From contig CAWECP010000010.1 in assembly GCA_963807675.1 (NCBI GenBank), forward strand, positions 62,001 through 126,000: a stretch of 64,000 nt of DNA, written 5' to 3'. A program made the translations under genes and the position numbers. The notes beneath the pieces were generated by a model. It saw nothing but the letters and a program-made list of their open reading frames with translations, ran no database searches and had not been told where the DNA came from. Below are positions 26,300-35,077 of the stretch, piece by piece (the first letter of the stretch is position 1; each line of letters starts with the position of its first letter). The DNA is from Bog-473 sp963807675 (GTDB taxonomy: Bacteria > Actinomycetota > Acidimicrobiia > Acidimicrobiales > RAAP-2).

Positions 26300-27357
26300 G
26301 CGCCGTCCCACCCGTCCGCCCCGACCTCAACCTGGCCGAGGGCTACCACTCGCCCCAGGTCGAGGCCGAGGTCCGCCTCAACACCAACGAGTCGCCCTTC
26401 GCGCCCCCCGACGCCTGGCGCCACGAGCTCCTCGCCGCGCTCGAGGAGGTCTCGTTCCACCGCTACCCCGACCGCCCCGCCACCGAGCTGCGCCAGGCCG
26501 TGGCCGACCTGCACCACGTGAACCCCGACGAGGTCTTCTGCGCCAACGGGTCCAACGAGGTCCTGCAGTCGCTCCTGCTCGCCTTCGGCGGCCCCACACG
26601 CCGCGCCCTGCTGTTCGAGCCCACGTACGCGCTCCACGGCCACATCGCCCGCATCACCGGCACCGAGATCGTCGAGGGCGGGCGCGACGACGACTTCGAG
26701 ATCGACCCGGACGACGCAGTCCGCCTCATCGCGACCACACGGCCCGACGTGACCTTCCTCTGCTCGCCCAACAACCCGACGGGGCGGGCGGAACCCCGCG
26801 CCACCGTCGACGCGATCGCCAACGCCGCCCCCGGGCTGGTCATCGTCGACGAGGCGTACGGCCAGTTCTCCCCGTGGTCCGCCCTCGAGCTGCGCCCGGA
26901 CAACCCCGGCCTCGTCGTCACGCGCACGTTCTCCAAGACCTGGGCCATGGCCGGCGCCCGGCTCGGCTACCTGGTGGCCGACCCTGCGGTCGTGCAGGCC
27001 TGCGAGGCGGTCGTGCTCCCGTACCACCTCTCCGCGCAGACACAGCTGGCCGGCCTGCTGGCGCTCCGCCACGTGCCCGAAATGGAAACAAGGGTCGCCC
27101 GCATCGCGGAGGAGCGGGGACGGGTGGCCGCCGCCCTCCGTGGCCTCCCCGTCGACAGCTGGCCGTCGGACGCCAATTTCATCCTCTTCCGGCCGCGCGA
27201 CCACGATCCGAACGACGTCTGGCGGTCCCTCCTCGACCACTCGGTGCTCATCCGTAACTGCGCCACCTGGGAGGGCCTCAAGGGTTGCCTGCGCGTCACC
27301 ATCGGCACGCCCGAGGAGAACGACCGCTTCCTCAATGCCCTCAAGGAGAGCCTGTGA
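26296..27357 (+). CDS. hisC: Histidinol-phosphate aminotransferase
   Basis: A 353-residue fold-type I PLP aminotransferase converting imidazole-acetol phosphate to histidinol phosphate. LNTNESPFAPP at the N-terminus, NGSNEVLQSLLLAFGG, CSPNNPTG, VIVDEAYGQF and TRTFSKTWAMAGARLGYL with the Schiff-base Lys identify HisC. ATG 26296 sits inside the hisD stop. Substrate class is supported by its place in the operon; some paralogues use aromatic amino acids. Confidence 0.94.
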   Translation: MSAVPPVRPDLNLAEGYHSPQVEAEVRLNTNESPFAPPDAWRHELLAALEEVSFHRYPDRPATELRQAVADLHHVNPDEVFCANGSNEVLQSLLLAFGGPTRRALLFEPTYALHGHIARITGTEIVEGGRDDDFEIDPDDAVRLIATTRPDVTFLCSPNNPTGRAEPRATVDAIANAAPGLVIVDEAYGQFSPWSALELRPDNPGLVVTRTFSKTWAMAGARLGYLVADPAVVQACEAVVLPYHLSAQTQLAGLLALRHVPEMETRVARIAEERGRVAAALRGLPVDSWPSDANFILFRPRDHDPNDVWRSLLDHSVLIRNCATWEGLKGCLRVTIGTPEENDRFLNALKESL

Positions 27358-27977
27358 CGACGCCCGTGCCCCTGCCCGTGCCCGTGCCCCGCCGTGCCAC
27401 CAAGGACCGCGCCACGAAGGAGACCACCATCGCCGTCACGCTCGACGTGGACGGCAGTGGGCGCACCGAGGTCTCGACCGGGCTGCCCTTCTTCGATCAC
27501 ATGGTCGAGCAGCTGGGCAAACACGCCTCCTTCGACCTGACCGTCCAGGCCCAGGGCGACCTGCATATCGATGCGCACCACACCGTCGAGGACGTCGGCA
27601 TCGTCGTCGGCGGCTGCCTGGCCGAGGCGCTGGGCGACAAGGCCGGCATCCGGCGCTTCGCCTCGATGCTGCTGCCGCTCGACGAGGCGCTCATTGAGGT
27701 CGCACTCGACCTGTCGGGCCGCCCCTACCTGGCCTACGGGCTCGACTTCGCGCCCGACACGCCGGGCCTCGGTACGCCGCCCTTCGACCCCCAGCTGGCC
27801 GAGGAGTTCTGGCGCGCCTTCGCCACGGCGGCCAACCTCACCTTGCACATCCGCCGGCTCGAGGGCAAGAACACGCACCACATGCTCGAGGCCAGCTTCA
27901 AGGGCGTGGCCCGCTGCCTGCGCGACGCGGTGCGCGTCGAGGGGGGTGGCGTGCCCTCGACCAAGGGCAGCCTGTGA
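27354..27977 (+). CDS. hisB: Imidazoleglycerol-phosphate dehydratase
   Basis: A 207-residue Mn-dependent dehydratase. The duplicated metal-binding motifs are seen: FFDHMVEQLGKHASFDL, DAHHTVEDVGIVVG, GKNTHHMLEASFKGVARCLRDA. The N-terminus has an unusual short Pro/Val run from the repeated CCCGTG bases. It is the monofunctional form, without a histidinol-phosphatase domain. GTG at 27354 overlaps the hisC stop; the hisB stop overlaps the GTG of hisH. Confidence 0.94.
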   Translation: MTTPVPLPVPVPRRATKDRATKETTIAVTLDVDGSGRTEVSTGLPFFDHMVEQLGKHASFDLTVQAQGDLHIDAHHTVEDVGIVVGGCLAEALGDKAGIRRFASMLLPLDEALIEVALDLSGRPYLAYGLDFAPDTPGLGTPPFDPQLAEEFWRAFATAANLTLHIRRLEGKNTHHMLEASFKGVARCLRDAVRVEGGGVPSTKGSL

Positions 27978-28600
27978 GCACGCCGCCGCGGATCGCCGTC
28001 CTCGACTACGGCATCGGGAACCTCCGGTCGGCCGAGAAGGCCCTACAGCACGTCGGCGCGGCGGCCCGCCTCGTCACCGATCCGGCCGACGTCGACGCCG
28101 CGGACGCCGTCGTCCTGCCCGGCGTGGGCGCGTTCGGCGCCTGCGCGCGGGCCCTGCGCGACAGCGGGCTCGAAGACCCGGCGCGGGCGGCCCTGGCCAA
28201 GGGTGTGCCCTTCTTCGGTGTGTGCGTCGGCTTCCAACTCCTCTACGAGGGTTCGGTCGAGAGCCCCGACGCCACGGGTCTCGGCGTCTTCTCGGGCACC
28301 GTCGGCGCGCTGCCGGGCGGCGTCAAGCACCCGCAGATGCAGTGGAACCAGCTCGTGGCGCGGGGTGAGGACGCACCGGCGGCCCTGCGCGGACTGGGTG
28401 AGCGCCCGTGGGTGTACTTCGTGCACTCCTTCGCGCCGCCGGTCGGGGACGAGACGGTGGCGGTGTGCGACTACGGCGGGCCCGTGGCCGCGCTGGTGAG
28501 CCGCGACAACCTGTGGGGGGCGCAGTTCCACCCCGAGAAGTCCGGGCGCACCGGGCTGGCCCTCCTGCACAACTTCGTCGACCTGGCGGCCGCCGCCTGA
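27974..28600 (+). CDS. hisH: Imidazole glycerol phosphate synthase, glutaminase subunit
   Basis: A 208-residue class I glutamine amidotransferase that feeds ammonia to HisF. VLDYGIGNLRS, the oxyanion region LPGVGAFGAC, nucleophile Cys in FFGVCVGFQLLYEGS and the His-x-Glu pair in GAQFHPEKSG complete the Cys-His-Glu triad. GTG start overlaps hisB by GTGA and its stop overlaps hisA by one base. Confidence 0.95.
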   Translation: MSTPPRIAVLDYGIGNLRSAEKALQHVGAAARLVTDPADVDAADAVVLPGVGAFGACARALRDSGLEDPARAALAKGVPFFGVCVGFQLLYEGSVESPDATGLGVFSGTVGALPGGVKHPQMQWNQLVARGEDAPAALRGLGERPWVYFVHSFAPPVGDETVAVCDYGGPVAALVSRDNLWGAQFHPEKSGRTGLALLHNFVDLAAAA

Positions 28601-29412
28601 TGGAGCTGTTCCCCGCCATCGACCTGCGCGCCGGCGCGGCGGTGCGCCTGACGCAAGGCGACTTCGACCGCGAGGAACGCTACGGCGACCCGGGCGCGCT
28701 GGCGGCGCGCTACATCGCCGGCGGCGCGCGCTGGATCCACGTCGTCGACCTCGATGCGGCGCGCACCGGCGTGCCGCACGAGCGCGCCGCCCTGCGCGAG
28801 ATCGTTCGCCTGGCCGCCGCGTCAGGGGGCGTCCGGGTGCAGGCCGGTGGCGGCATCCGCTCCGAGGAGGCGGCGGCCGAGCTGCTGGAGTCGGGCGTGG
28901 AGCGGATCGTGCTCGGCACGGCCGCCCTCGAGGACCCGGAGTTCGCGGCGCGGTGCGCGCGGCGCTGGCCCCGGCGCGTCGCCGTCGGGCTCGACTACCG
29001 CGTCGGCGAGGGGGGCGTGGCCGAGGCGCAGGCGCACGGCTGGCTGGCCGGCACGGGCCAACCGGTGGGGGACCTGCTGGCGCACTGGGAGGACGAGCCG
29101 ATCGGCGCCGTGGTGGCCACGGCGGTGGCACGCGACGGCATGCTGGCCGGCCCGGACCTGGCCGGGCTCGCACAGCTGCTGGCGGCAACGGCGCTGCCGC
29201 TGCTGGCGTCGGGCGGCGTGTCGTCCCTGGGCGACCTGGCCGCGCTGGGCGGGTTGCGCGCCCGGACCGGGGCGGGCGCGGGCCGAGGCGAGCGCGCGGG
29301 CGGGGCGGACGTTGGCGGGCGGCGAGTACAGGGCGTGATCGTCGGCAAGGCGCTGGTCGAGGGTCGTTTCGACGTGGCCGAGGGGGTGGCGGCGTGCGCA
29401 GCATCCGGCTGA
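28600..29412 (+). CDS. hisA: HisA isomerase with inserted loop
   Basis: A 270-residue beta/alpha barrel isomerising ProFAR to PRFAR. FPAIDLRAGAAVRLTQGDF with the catalytic Asp, VQAGGGIRSEEAA, and ASGGVSSLGDLAAL are typical. It is longer than the usual 240-245 residues because a Gly/Arg/Ala-rich segment of about 23 residues (around 225-248) sits between strands 7 and 8, just before QGVIVGKALVEG. Because a separate trpF is present at 36.5 kb, this enzyme need not be the bifunctional PriA found in many actinobacteria. Its 3' end overlaps hisF by 19 bases. Confidence 0.9.
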   Translation: MELFPAIDLRAGAAVRLTQGDFDREERYGDPGALAARYIAGGARWIHVVDLDAARTGVPHERAALREIVRLAAASGGVRVQAGGGIRSEEAAAELLESGVERIVLGTAALEDPEFAARCARRWPRRVAVGLDYRVGEGGVAEAQAHGWLAGTGQPVGDLLAHWEDEPIGAVVATAVARDGMLAGPDLAGLAQLLAATALPLLASGGVSSLGDLAALGGLRARTGAGAGRGERAGGADVGGRRVQGVIVGKALVEGRFDVAEGVAACAASG

Positions 29413-30182
29413 TCCCGTGTCTCGACGTGACGGGCGGTCGCGTGGTCAAGGGCGTCCGCTTCGTCGACCTCACCGACGAGGGCGACCCCGTCGAGCTGGC
29501 GGCGCGCTACGACGCCGAGGGCGCCGACGAGGTGACGTTCCTCGACATCACCGCGTCGTCGGACGGGCGCGACACCATGGTCTCGGTGGTGGCCCGCACG
29601 GCCGAGCAAGTCTTCATCCCCTTGACGGTGGGCGGCGGCGTCCGGACGTCGGAGGATGCACGCCGCCTCCTCCGAGCCGGCGCAGACAAAGTCGCGGTGA
29701 ACACCGCCGCGGTGGAGCGACCCGATTTGGTGCGGGACATCGCGGACGAGTTCGGGGGCCAGTGCGCCGTGGTGGCCATCGACGCCCGCGCCCGGGAGGG
29801 CCGGCGTGGGTGGGAGGTGCACACGCACGGCGGGCGGCGGCCGGCCGGGCTCGACGTGCTGGCCTGGGCGACCGAGTGTGCCCGCCTCGGGGCGGGGGAA
29901 ATCCTGCTCACGTCCATGGACCGGGACGGGACCAAGGACGGTTTCGATCTGGGGCTGACGCACGCCGTGGTGGATGCGGTCGACATTCCGGTGGTGGCCT
30001 CGGGCGGCGTGGGCCAGCTGCAGGACCTGGTGGACGGGGCGATCGACGGCGGCGCCGACGCCGTGCTGGCGGCGTCCATCTTCCACCGGCGCGAGTTCAC
30101 CATTGCGGAGGCCAAGGCGTACATGGCGGATCACGGCGTCACCGTGCGCCCCGTGGGGGGCGGTGACGGATCGCCGCGCTGA
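29394..30182 (+). CDS. hisF: Imidazole glycerol phosphate synthase, cyclase subunit
   Basis: A 262-residue barrel that closes the imidazole ring using ammonia from HisH. IPCLDVTGGRVVKGVRF with catalytic Asp11, TVGGGVRTSEDARRLLRAGADKVAVNTA, VAIDARA with the second Asp, TSMDRDGTKDGF and PVVASGGVGQLQDL are all present. GTG at 29394 gives the standard N-terminus; the longer frame upstream is the shadow of hisA. Confidence 0.95.
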   Translation: MRSIRLIPCLDVTGGRVVKGVRFVDLTDEGDPVELAARYDAEGADEVTFLDITASSDGRDTMVSVVARTAEQVFIPLTVGGGVRTSEDARRLLRAGADKVAVNTAAVERPDLVRDIADEFGGQCAVVAIDARAREGRRGWEVHTHGGRRPAGLDVLAWATECARLGAGEILLTSMDRDGTKDGFDLGLTHAVVDAVDIPVVASGGVGQLQDLVDGAIDGGADAVLAASIFHRREFTIAEAKAYMADHGVTVRPVGGGDGSPR

Positions 30183-30205
30183 CCTGGAAGGACGACCTCG
30201 TGCGG

Positions 30206-30211
30206 TACCGT
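30206..30211 (+). promoter_or_regulatory. Possible -10 box before the GroES-like gene
   Basis: TACCGT ends 6 bases before GTG 30218, giving an internal promoter for the groES-like/hisI/trpE part of the cluster. The same motif and spacing occur before nth. Confidence 0.35.
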
Positions 30212-30217
30212 GACAGG

Positions 30218-30680
30218 GTGCCGACGTCGACGACCAAGAACGGGGCCAGCGAGGCCAAGCCAGTCGAGAAGGCGCCTGCGAAGGCGTCTGCTGTGTCCGA
30301 GAAGGCGCACGAGAAGGTGTCCGAGACGTTGCCCGAGAAGGCACCTGAGAAGCCGCGAGCGGGCCCAGGACAAGCAGCCCATCACGGTGCTGTTCGACCG
30401 CGTGATGGTGCAGATCTCGCAGACCGACGGCGAGCGGCGCTCGCGTGCGGGCATCTTGATCCCGGCCACGGCGCAGATCACCCGGCGGCTGGCGTGGGCC
30501 GAGGCGGTGGCGGTCGGGCCGCACGTGCGCACGGTCAAGGTGGGCGACACCGTCCTGTTCAACCCCGAGGACCGCTTCGAGGTAGAGGTGCACGGCGAGG
30601 AGTACGTGATCCTGCGCGAGCGCGACATCCATGCCATCGCCTCGGGCCGGAACGACGGCGGCACGGGGCTCTACCTTTGA
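30218..30680 (+). CDS. GroES-like co-chaperonin with Lys/Glu/Ala-rich extension, frameshifted
   Basis: The C-terminal 95 residues are a Cpn10-like fold: ITVLFDRVMVQISQTDGERR, SRAGILIPATAQITRRLAW, GDTVLFNPEDRFEVEVHGEE, EYVILRERDIHAI. In front lies a charged extension rich in Lys, Glu, Ala and Pro. The two parts are in different frames; a +1 shift at about 30351-30357 joins them. Start is GTG 30218 (leaderless) or GTG 30200, which has GGAAGGA 7 bases upstream. Its stop overlaps hisI by TTGA. Not the main groES, since groEL is absent; it may help fold or stabilise pathway enzymes, which is speculation. Confidence 0.7.
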
Positions 30681-31078
30681 GTGCGGCGACCGGGCCGGCG
30701 CCCGAGGGGGTGGCGCTCGAGGTCGACGAGGAGCTCGTGGGCGCCGTGGACTTCGCCAAGGGCGACGGCCTGGTGCCCGCCATCGTGCAGGACGCGTCCG
30801 ATGGCACCGTCCTGACGATGGCCTACATGGACGCCGAGGCGCTGCGGCGCACGCTGACGACCGGCCGGTCGTGGTTCTACAGCCGCAGTCGCCAGGAGTA
30901 CTGGCAGAAGGGCGAGACCTCGGGCGACCGCCAGTACGTGCGCGAGGTGCGGCTGGACTGCGACGGCGACGCGCTGGTCGTGCTGGTCGACCAGCACGGC
31001 CGCGGCGCCTGCCACACCGGGGCGCACAGCTGCTTCTTCCGCACCATCGGGTCCGGCCCCGGGGTGCCGCTGCCGTGA
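30677..31078 (+). CDS. hisI: Phosphoribosyl-AMP cyclohydrolase
   Basis: A 133-residue Zn/Mg enzyme opening the adenine ring of PR-AMP. LVPAIVQDASDGTVLTMAYM, SRSRQEYWQKGETSG, VRLDCDGDALVVLVDQHG (Asp and Cys metal ligands) and ACHTGAHSCFFR (two more Cys) are diagnostic. No HisE domain is fused. TTG 30677 overlaps the preceding stop; GTG 30710 is an alternative start giving a shorter N-terminus. The stop overlaps trpE (GTGA). Confidence 0.92.
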   Translation: MSAATGPAPEGVALEVDEELVGAVDFAKGDGLVPAIVQDASDGTVLTMAYMDAEALRRTLTTGRSWFYSRSRQEYWQKGETSGDRQYVREVRLDCDGDALVVLVDQHGRGACHTGAHSCFFRTIGSGPGVPLP

Positions 31079-32786
31079 CCGCCGGCGGTGCCGCGTCGGC
31101 GGGGCTGACGTTCCAACCCGACCCAGCCGAGTTCGCCGCGCTGGCCAAGGAGCACGAGATCGTGCCGGTGCGCTGCGAGGTGGTGGCCGACACCCTGACG
31201 CCGGTGGCCTGCTTCGCCAACGTGGTGGGCGAGGACGACGGCTTCCTCTTCGAGTCGGTGGAAGGGGGGGAGCGTTGGGGCCGCTACTCCTTCGTCGGGC
31301 GACGCCCGCTGGCCATGCTGACGGCCCGGGGGCGGGCGGTCGAGGTGACGGGCCGACTCGGATTGGAGCCCTCGGGGGACGGCATCTTGGCCGCGGTCGA
31401 GGACCTGGTGGACCGTTTCCGCTCGCCGGTGCTGTCCGGCCTGCCGCCGTTGCACGGGGGGCTGGTGGGGTATCTCGGCTACGACGTGGTGCGCGAGGTC
31501 GAGCACCTGCCGGACGCGCCGGCGGACGACCTCGGTCACCCCGACGCGGCGCTCGTCGTCATTGGGCAGTTCTGCGCCTTCGACCACTGGCGTCAGCGGA
31601 TCGTGCTGGTCGACAACGTCGTGGTGCCCGAGGCGCCGGACGGCGTCGTCGACGCGGCCGCGGTGGACGAGGCCTACGACGCCGCCTGCGGCCGCCTCCG
31701 CCAGCTGGCGGTCGACTGCACGGGCCAGGGGTCGGGGTCCGGCGAGTTGGTGGCGGCGCCGCCGCCCGGACTCGAGAAGGCCGAGGCGGCGCGGACCATG
31801 ACCGCAGGCGAGTACATGGCCAACATCGACGCGGCCAAGGAGTACATCCGGGCGGGCGACATCTTCCAGGTCGTGCTGTCCCAGCGCTACGACCTGACCC
31901 TCGACGCCGAGCCGTTCGATGTCTACCGGGCGCTGCGCCTGCTCAATCCGAGCCCGTACCTCTACTTCCTGCGCTTCCCGGCCGTCACCGTGGTCGGGGC
32001 GTCGCCCGAGCCGATGGTGCGCCTGCGCGACAAGGTCGTGATCTCGCGGCCCATCGCCGGGTCGCGCCCGCGGGGGAGAACGAGCAGCACGACCGCCTGC
32101 TCGAAGGCGAGCTGGCCGAGGACCCCAAGGAGCTGGCGGAGCACATCATGCTGGTCGACCTCGCCCGCAACGACGTGGGCCGCGTCGTGCGCTTCGGCAC
32201 CGAGAAGGTCGACGAGCTCATGACGATCGAGCGCTACAGCCACATCATGCACATCACGTCGCAGGTGTCGGGCGAGCTGGCCGAGGGCAGGGGCCCGATC
32301 GACGTGCTGCGGGCGACGCTGCCGGCCGGGACGCTGTCGGGCGCGCCCAAGGTGCGGGCGATGGAGATCATCGACGAGCTCGAGCCGACCAAGCGCGGCG
32401 TGTACGGGGGGGTGGTCGGCTACATCGACTTCTCCGGCAACCTCGACACCGCCATCGCCATCCGCACCATGGTCGTCATGCCCGACGGCCGGGCCAGCGT
32501 CCAGGCGGGCGCGGGCATCGTGGCCGACAGCGACCCGCGCTCCGAGGACGAGGAGTGCGCGCACAAGGCGGGGGCGCTGCTCGTCGCGGTCACCGCCGCC
32601 CGGCGCATGGGGCGGCGCGGTCGGCGGCGCGGTCGGCGCCGGCGCCGGGGTCGGGGTCGGGGACATGAGCGGCCTCGAGGCCGAGACGGCGGCGCTGCGC
32701 CGGGGGGCGGGGGCCTTCCGGTCGCCCCGCGATGTGGTGGCCGTGCGGGGGCCCGACGCGGAGGCCTACCTGCAGGGCCAAGCTGA
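31075..32786 (+). CDS. trpE: Anthranilate synthase component I, frameshifted
   Basis: About 520 residues; converts chorismate and ammonia to anthranilate with TrpG. N-terminal feedback region (PVRCEVVADTLTPVACF), then FESVEGGERWGRYSFVG, HGGLVGYLGYDVVREVE, GDIFQVVLSQRYDL and VGASPEPMVRLRD. At about 32072, beside a run of five G, one base is missing; the next frame continues GENEQHDRLLEGELAEDPKE, VDLARNDVGRV, GTLSGAPKVRAMEIIDELEP and QAGAGIVADSDP. The end is uncertain: this frame runs to 32786 through an Arg-rich stretch overlapping ygfZ; a further indel would allow a stop at 32668. No trpG or trpD lies in the window. Confidence 0.88.
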
Positions 32787-33661
32787 GCCAGGACGTGGCG
32801 GCGCTGGCCGTGGGCGGCTGCGCCGACTCGCTCCTGCTCGAGCCCGACGGCAAGCTGTCGGCGTTGCTGCGGGTGACGCGCACCAACGCCCAGGGCTTCG
32901 TCCTCGACGTGGAGGGCGGCTACGGCGACATGGTGGCGACGCGCCTGCGCCGCTTCCTGCTGCGGTCCAAGGTGGAGCTCGAGCACCTCCCCTGGCGGTG
33001 CCTGTCGTTGCGCGGAGACGGGGTGGGCGAAGCGGCGGCGGGCCTGCTGGCCGAGCTGGCCGAGCGGGGCGTGCTGGCGCTGCCCTTCGAATGGAACGGC
33101 TGGACCGGGATCGACCTGCTCGGGCCCGACGACGTCGTGCTCGGGCCCGAGGCGGGCGAGCTGCCCGCGGGCGTGACCGCCTGCGGGGTGGACGCGGTCG
33201 AGGCGTGCCGCATCGTCTCGGGCATCCCGGCCATGGGCGCCGAGCTGACCACCAAGACCATCGCGGCGGAGGCGGGTCTGGTGGAGCGCACGGCGAGCTT
33301 CACCAAGGGCTGCTACACGGGACAGGAGCTGGTGGCCCGCATCGACGCGCGCGGCTCCAAAGTCCCCCGCCGCCTGGTGGGCGTCGTGGCGCCGCCCGGG
33401 GGGCCGGCGGAGGACGAGCTCTCCCGGGGCATGACGCTGCACGCCGGCGACGCGCCGGCCGACGACGGCGCGCTGGAGGACAAGGTCGTGGGCACCATCA
33501 CGTCGGCCGCCTGGAGCCCCGAGCTGGGGGCGTGGGTGGCCCTCGCCTACCTGCACCGCAGCGTGGAGGCGCCGGGGCCGATCCGGCTGCGCTCGGGCGA
33601 CGGCATCGGCGGCTCCCGGCCGGCCCGGGTGTCGACGCTCCCTCTCGTCGTCGCGGCCTGA
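32665..33661 (+). CDS. ygfZ: YgfZ/GcvT-like tetrahydrofolate-binding Fe-S protein, frameshifted
   Basis: About 332 residues. Folate-dependent factor for Fe-S cluster enzymes. The start MSGLEAETAALRRGAGAF and VVAVRGPDAEAYLQG is in one frame; after a +1 shift at about 32780 the rest reads KLSQDVAALAVGGCADSLLL, GYGDMVATRLRRFLLRSKVE, SGIPAMGAELTTKTIAAEAG and the signature KGCYTGQE followed by RIDARG. The Cys of KGCYTGQE is the functional residue of the family. ATG at 32665 overlaps a TGA in the trpE region. Downstream are two small membrane protein genes. Confidence 0.85.
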
Positions 33662-33668
33662 CCCGGGC

Positions 33669-34124
33669 GTGGCCGCCGACGCGGAGCGGTCACGCCGGGA
33701 CTGGCGACGGTGGCTGCCGGTGGCCGGGGCGATCGGCTACTCGCTCGGGGCGGCCGCCACCACCCCCTTCAGCGTGGCGGCCGACGTGATGACGGCCGTC
33801 CCCATCGCCGTGTTGGCCGCGGCCGTGGTGTGGCGCTGGCCGTGGCGGCCGGTCGTGTGGTCGCCGACGGCGGGCGCCCGCCACCCGTACCGGGCCTGGG
33901 TCGTGTTGGCGGCAGCCATCGTGGTCTGGGAACTGGTCGACTACGCCGCCCGTGGCAGCCGGGGCGCCCACCCGACGCTGAGCTCCATGGCCGACGCACT
34001 CGACCGCTTCTACGTGCTCAAGGCGGCCGTGTTCTTCGGCTGGCTCTGCCTTGGTGCGCTGGTCGTGCGGCTGGGCGAGGCCGGGGGCGGGGCGCGGCCG
34101 GCGGAGGCGGGCACCGCACGGTGA
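33669..34124 (+). CDS. Four-helix membrane protein
   Basis: A 151-residue protein with hydrophobic segments at about 15-35, 37-55, 75-95 and 115-135, and a charged N-terminus. GTG start lies 7 bases after the ygfZ stop and its own stop overlaps the next small gene by GTGA, so the three are co-transcribed. I do not recognise a family; no catalytic motif is visible. Confidence 0.6.
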   Translation: MAADAERSRRDWRRWLPVAGAIGYSLGAAATTPFSVAADVMTAVPIAVLAAAVVWRWPWRPVVWSPTAGARHPYRAWVVLAAAIVVWELVDYAARGSRGAHPTLSSMADALDRFYVLKAAVFFGWLCLGALVVRLGEAGGGARPAEAGTAR

Positions 34125-34324
34125 GCGCGAGCACGCCCTTCTACGTCGTGTGGGGACTGCTGGGCGTGGCCGCGCTGGGACTGTGGTGGCTGGCCCGGGC
34201 CACGCACGGCCGGGCTGTGGCGCGGCCGACAGAGGTGGTGGCGCGGCTGGCGACGGGGCGCCACGTGCGGGTGGTGTTGGTCCTGGGCGTGATGTGGCTG
34301 GGCTGGCACTTGTTCGCCCGCTGA
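34121..34324 (+). CDS. 67-aa two-helix membrane protein
   Basis: STPFYVVWGLLGVAALGLWWLA at the N-terminus and VVLVLGVMWLGWHLFAR at the C-terminus form two membrane helices joined by a basic loop. The pattern resembles a small actinobacterial membrane family (possibly DUF6186), but I name that with low certainty. Coupled by GTGA to the four-helix protein, suggesting a complex of the two. Confidence 0.6.
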   Translation: MSASTPFYVVWGLLGVAALGLWWLARATHGRAVARPTEVVARLATGRHVRVVLVLGVMWLGWHLFAR

Positions 34325-34492
34325 GGCCGCTCTCGTGGGCCGGGCCGGGCCGGTGCGGGGTGGGGACCGGGCCGGTGTCCCGCCGGGCGCGTGGCCGGTG
34401 AGCCAGACATCTCAGGTTGGTTAAGCGTCGCGCAACGGAATCGCAACCGGCCGTCACCGGAGATGACACGCCCGGGGTTCACCCTTTTCGTC

Positions 34493-34657
34493 ATGAGGCG
34501 CTCGGACCCCAAGAAGCAGGGGGTGACCACGGCAACGGCCGAGGCGCTGCCCGAGCTCAAGCCGTGGCGCGAGGCCGGTTGGATCTTTCGTGACGGTGAC
34601 TGCATCGTCATCGAGCGCCGGGGACAAGAGATCCGGACGCGGGTGCTGGCGGACTGA
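34493..34657 (+). CDS. 54-aa hypothetical protein
   Basis: MRRSDPKKQGVTTATAEALP, then PWREAGWIFRDGDCIVIERR. Soluble, with alternating hydrophobic residues suggesting a small beta-rich fold. The frame is open back to 34391, and ATG 34463 is an alternative start. A second short gene follows 3 bases after its stop. No family recognised; coding status is supported mainly by codon use. Confidence 0.4.
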   Translation: MRRSDPKKQGVTTATAEALPELKPWREAGWIFRDGDCIVIERRGQEIRTRVLAD

Positions 34658-34660
34658 CCG

Positions 34661-34870
34661 ATGATCAAGGTGATCCAAGTAGCCGACGACGGCACCGAAA
34701 CCGCGGCCATCGAGGTCGACGATTTCACCGTCGAGATCCTCTACTCGGGCCTGGCCGAGCTGTTGCGGGAGGCGGCTGACGGACCGGTGTCCGACGCCGA
34801 GCCCAGCGGTGAGCTGTCGCGCCAGGCACGTCAGCGCCGCGACAAGATCCTGACACGCATCCGGCACTAG
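34661..34870 (+). CDS. 69-aa hypothetical protein
   Basis: MIKVIQVADDGTETAAIEVD, FTVEILYSGLAELLREAADG and a basic C-terminus. Acidic beta N-terminus, helical C-terminus. Directly follows the 54-aa gene and is probably co-transcribed. No recognisable domain. Confidence 0.4.
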   Translation: MIKVIQVADDGTETAAIEVDDFTVEILYSGLAELLREAADGPVSDAEPSGELSRQARQRRDKILTRIRH

Positions 34871-35077
34871 GCCTGCGCCGGCTGGCGCCCGAGCACGACG
34901 GCCGGGCGTGGCCCCACACCGATCCGAGCCTGGCCACTGCAACCAGCCTGGCGTCTGCAATCAGCGTTGCCTACCGTTTCCTCGTCGGGAAGGTTGTCTG
35001 GGCGGGCGACGAGACGAGCAGGTCGCCCATGAAGTGACGCGGCGAGGTGGCGGTTGGTGCGGGGGAATGGTCGGCGG

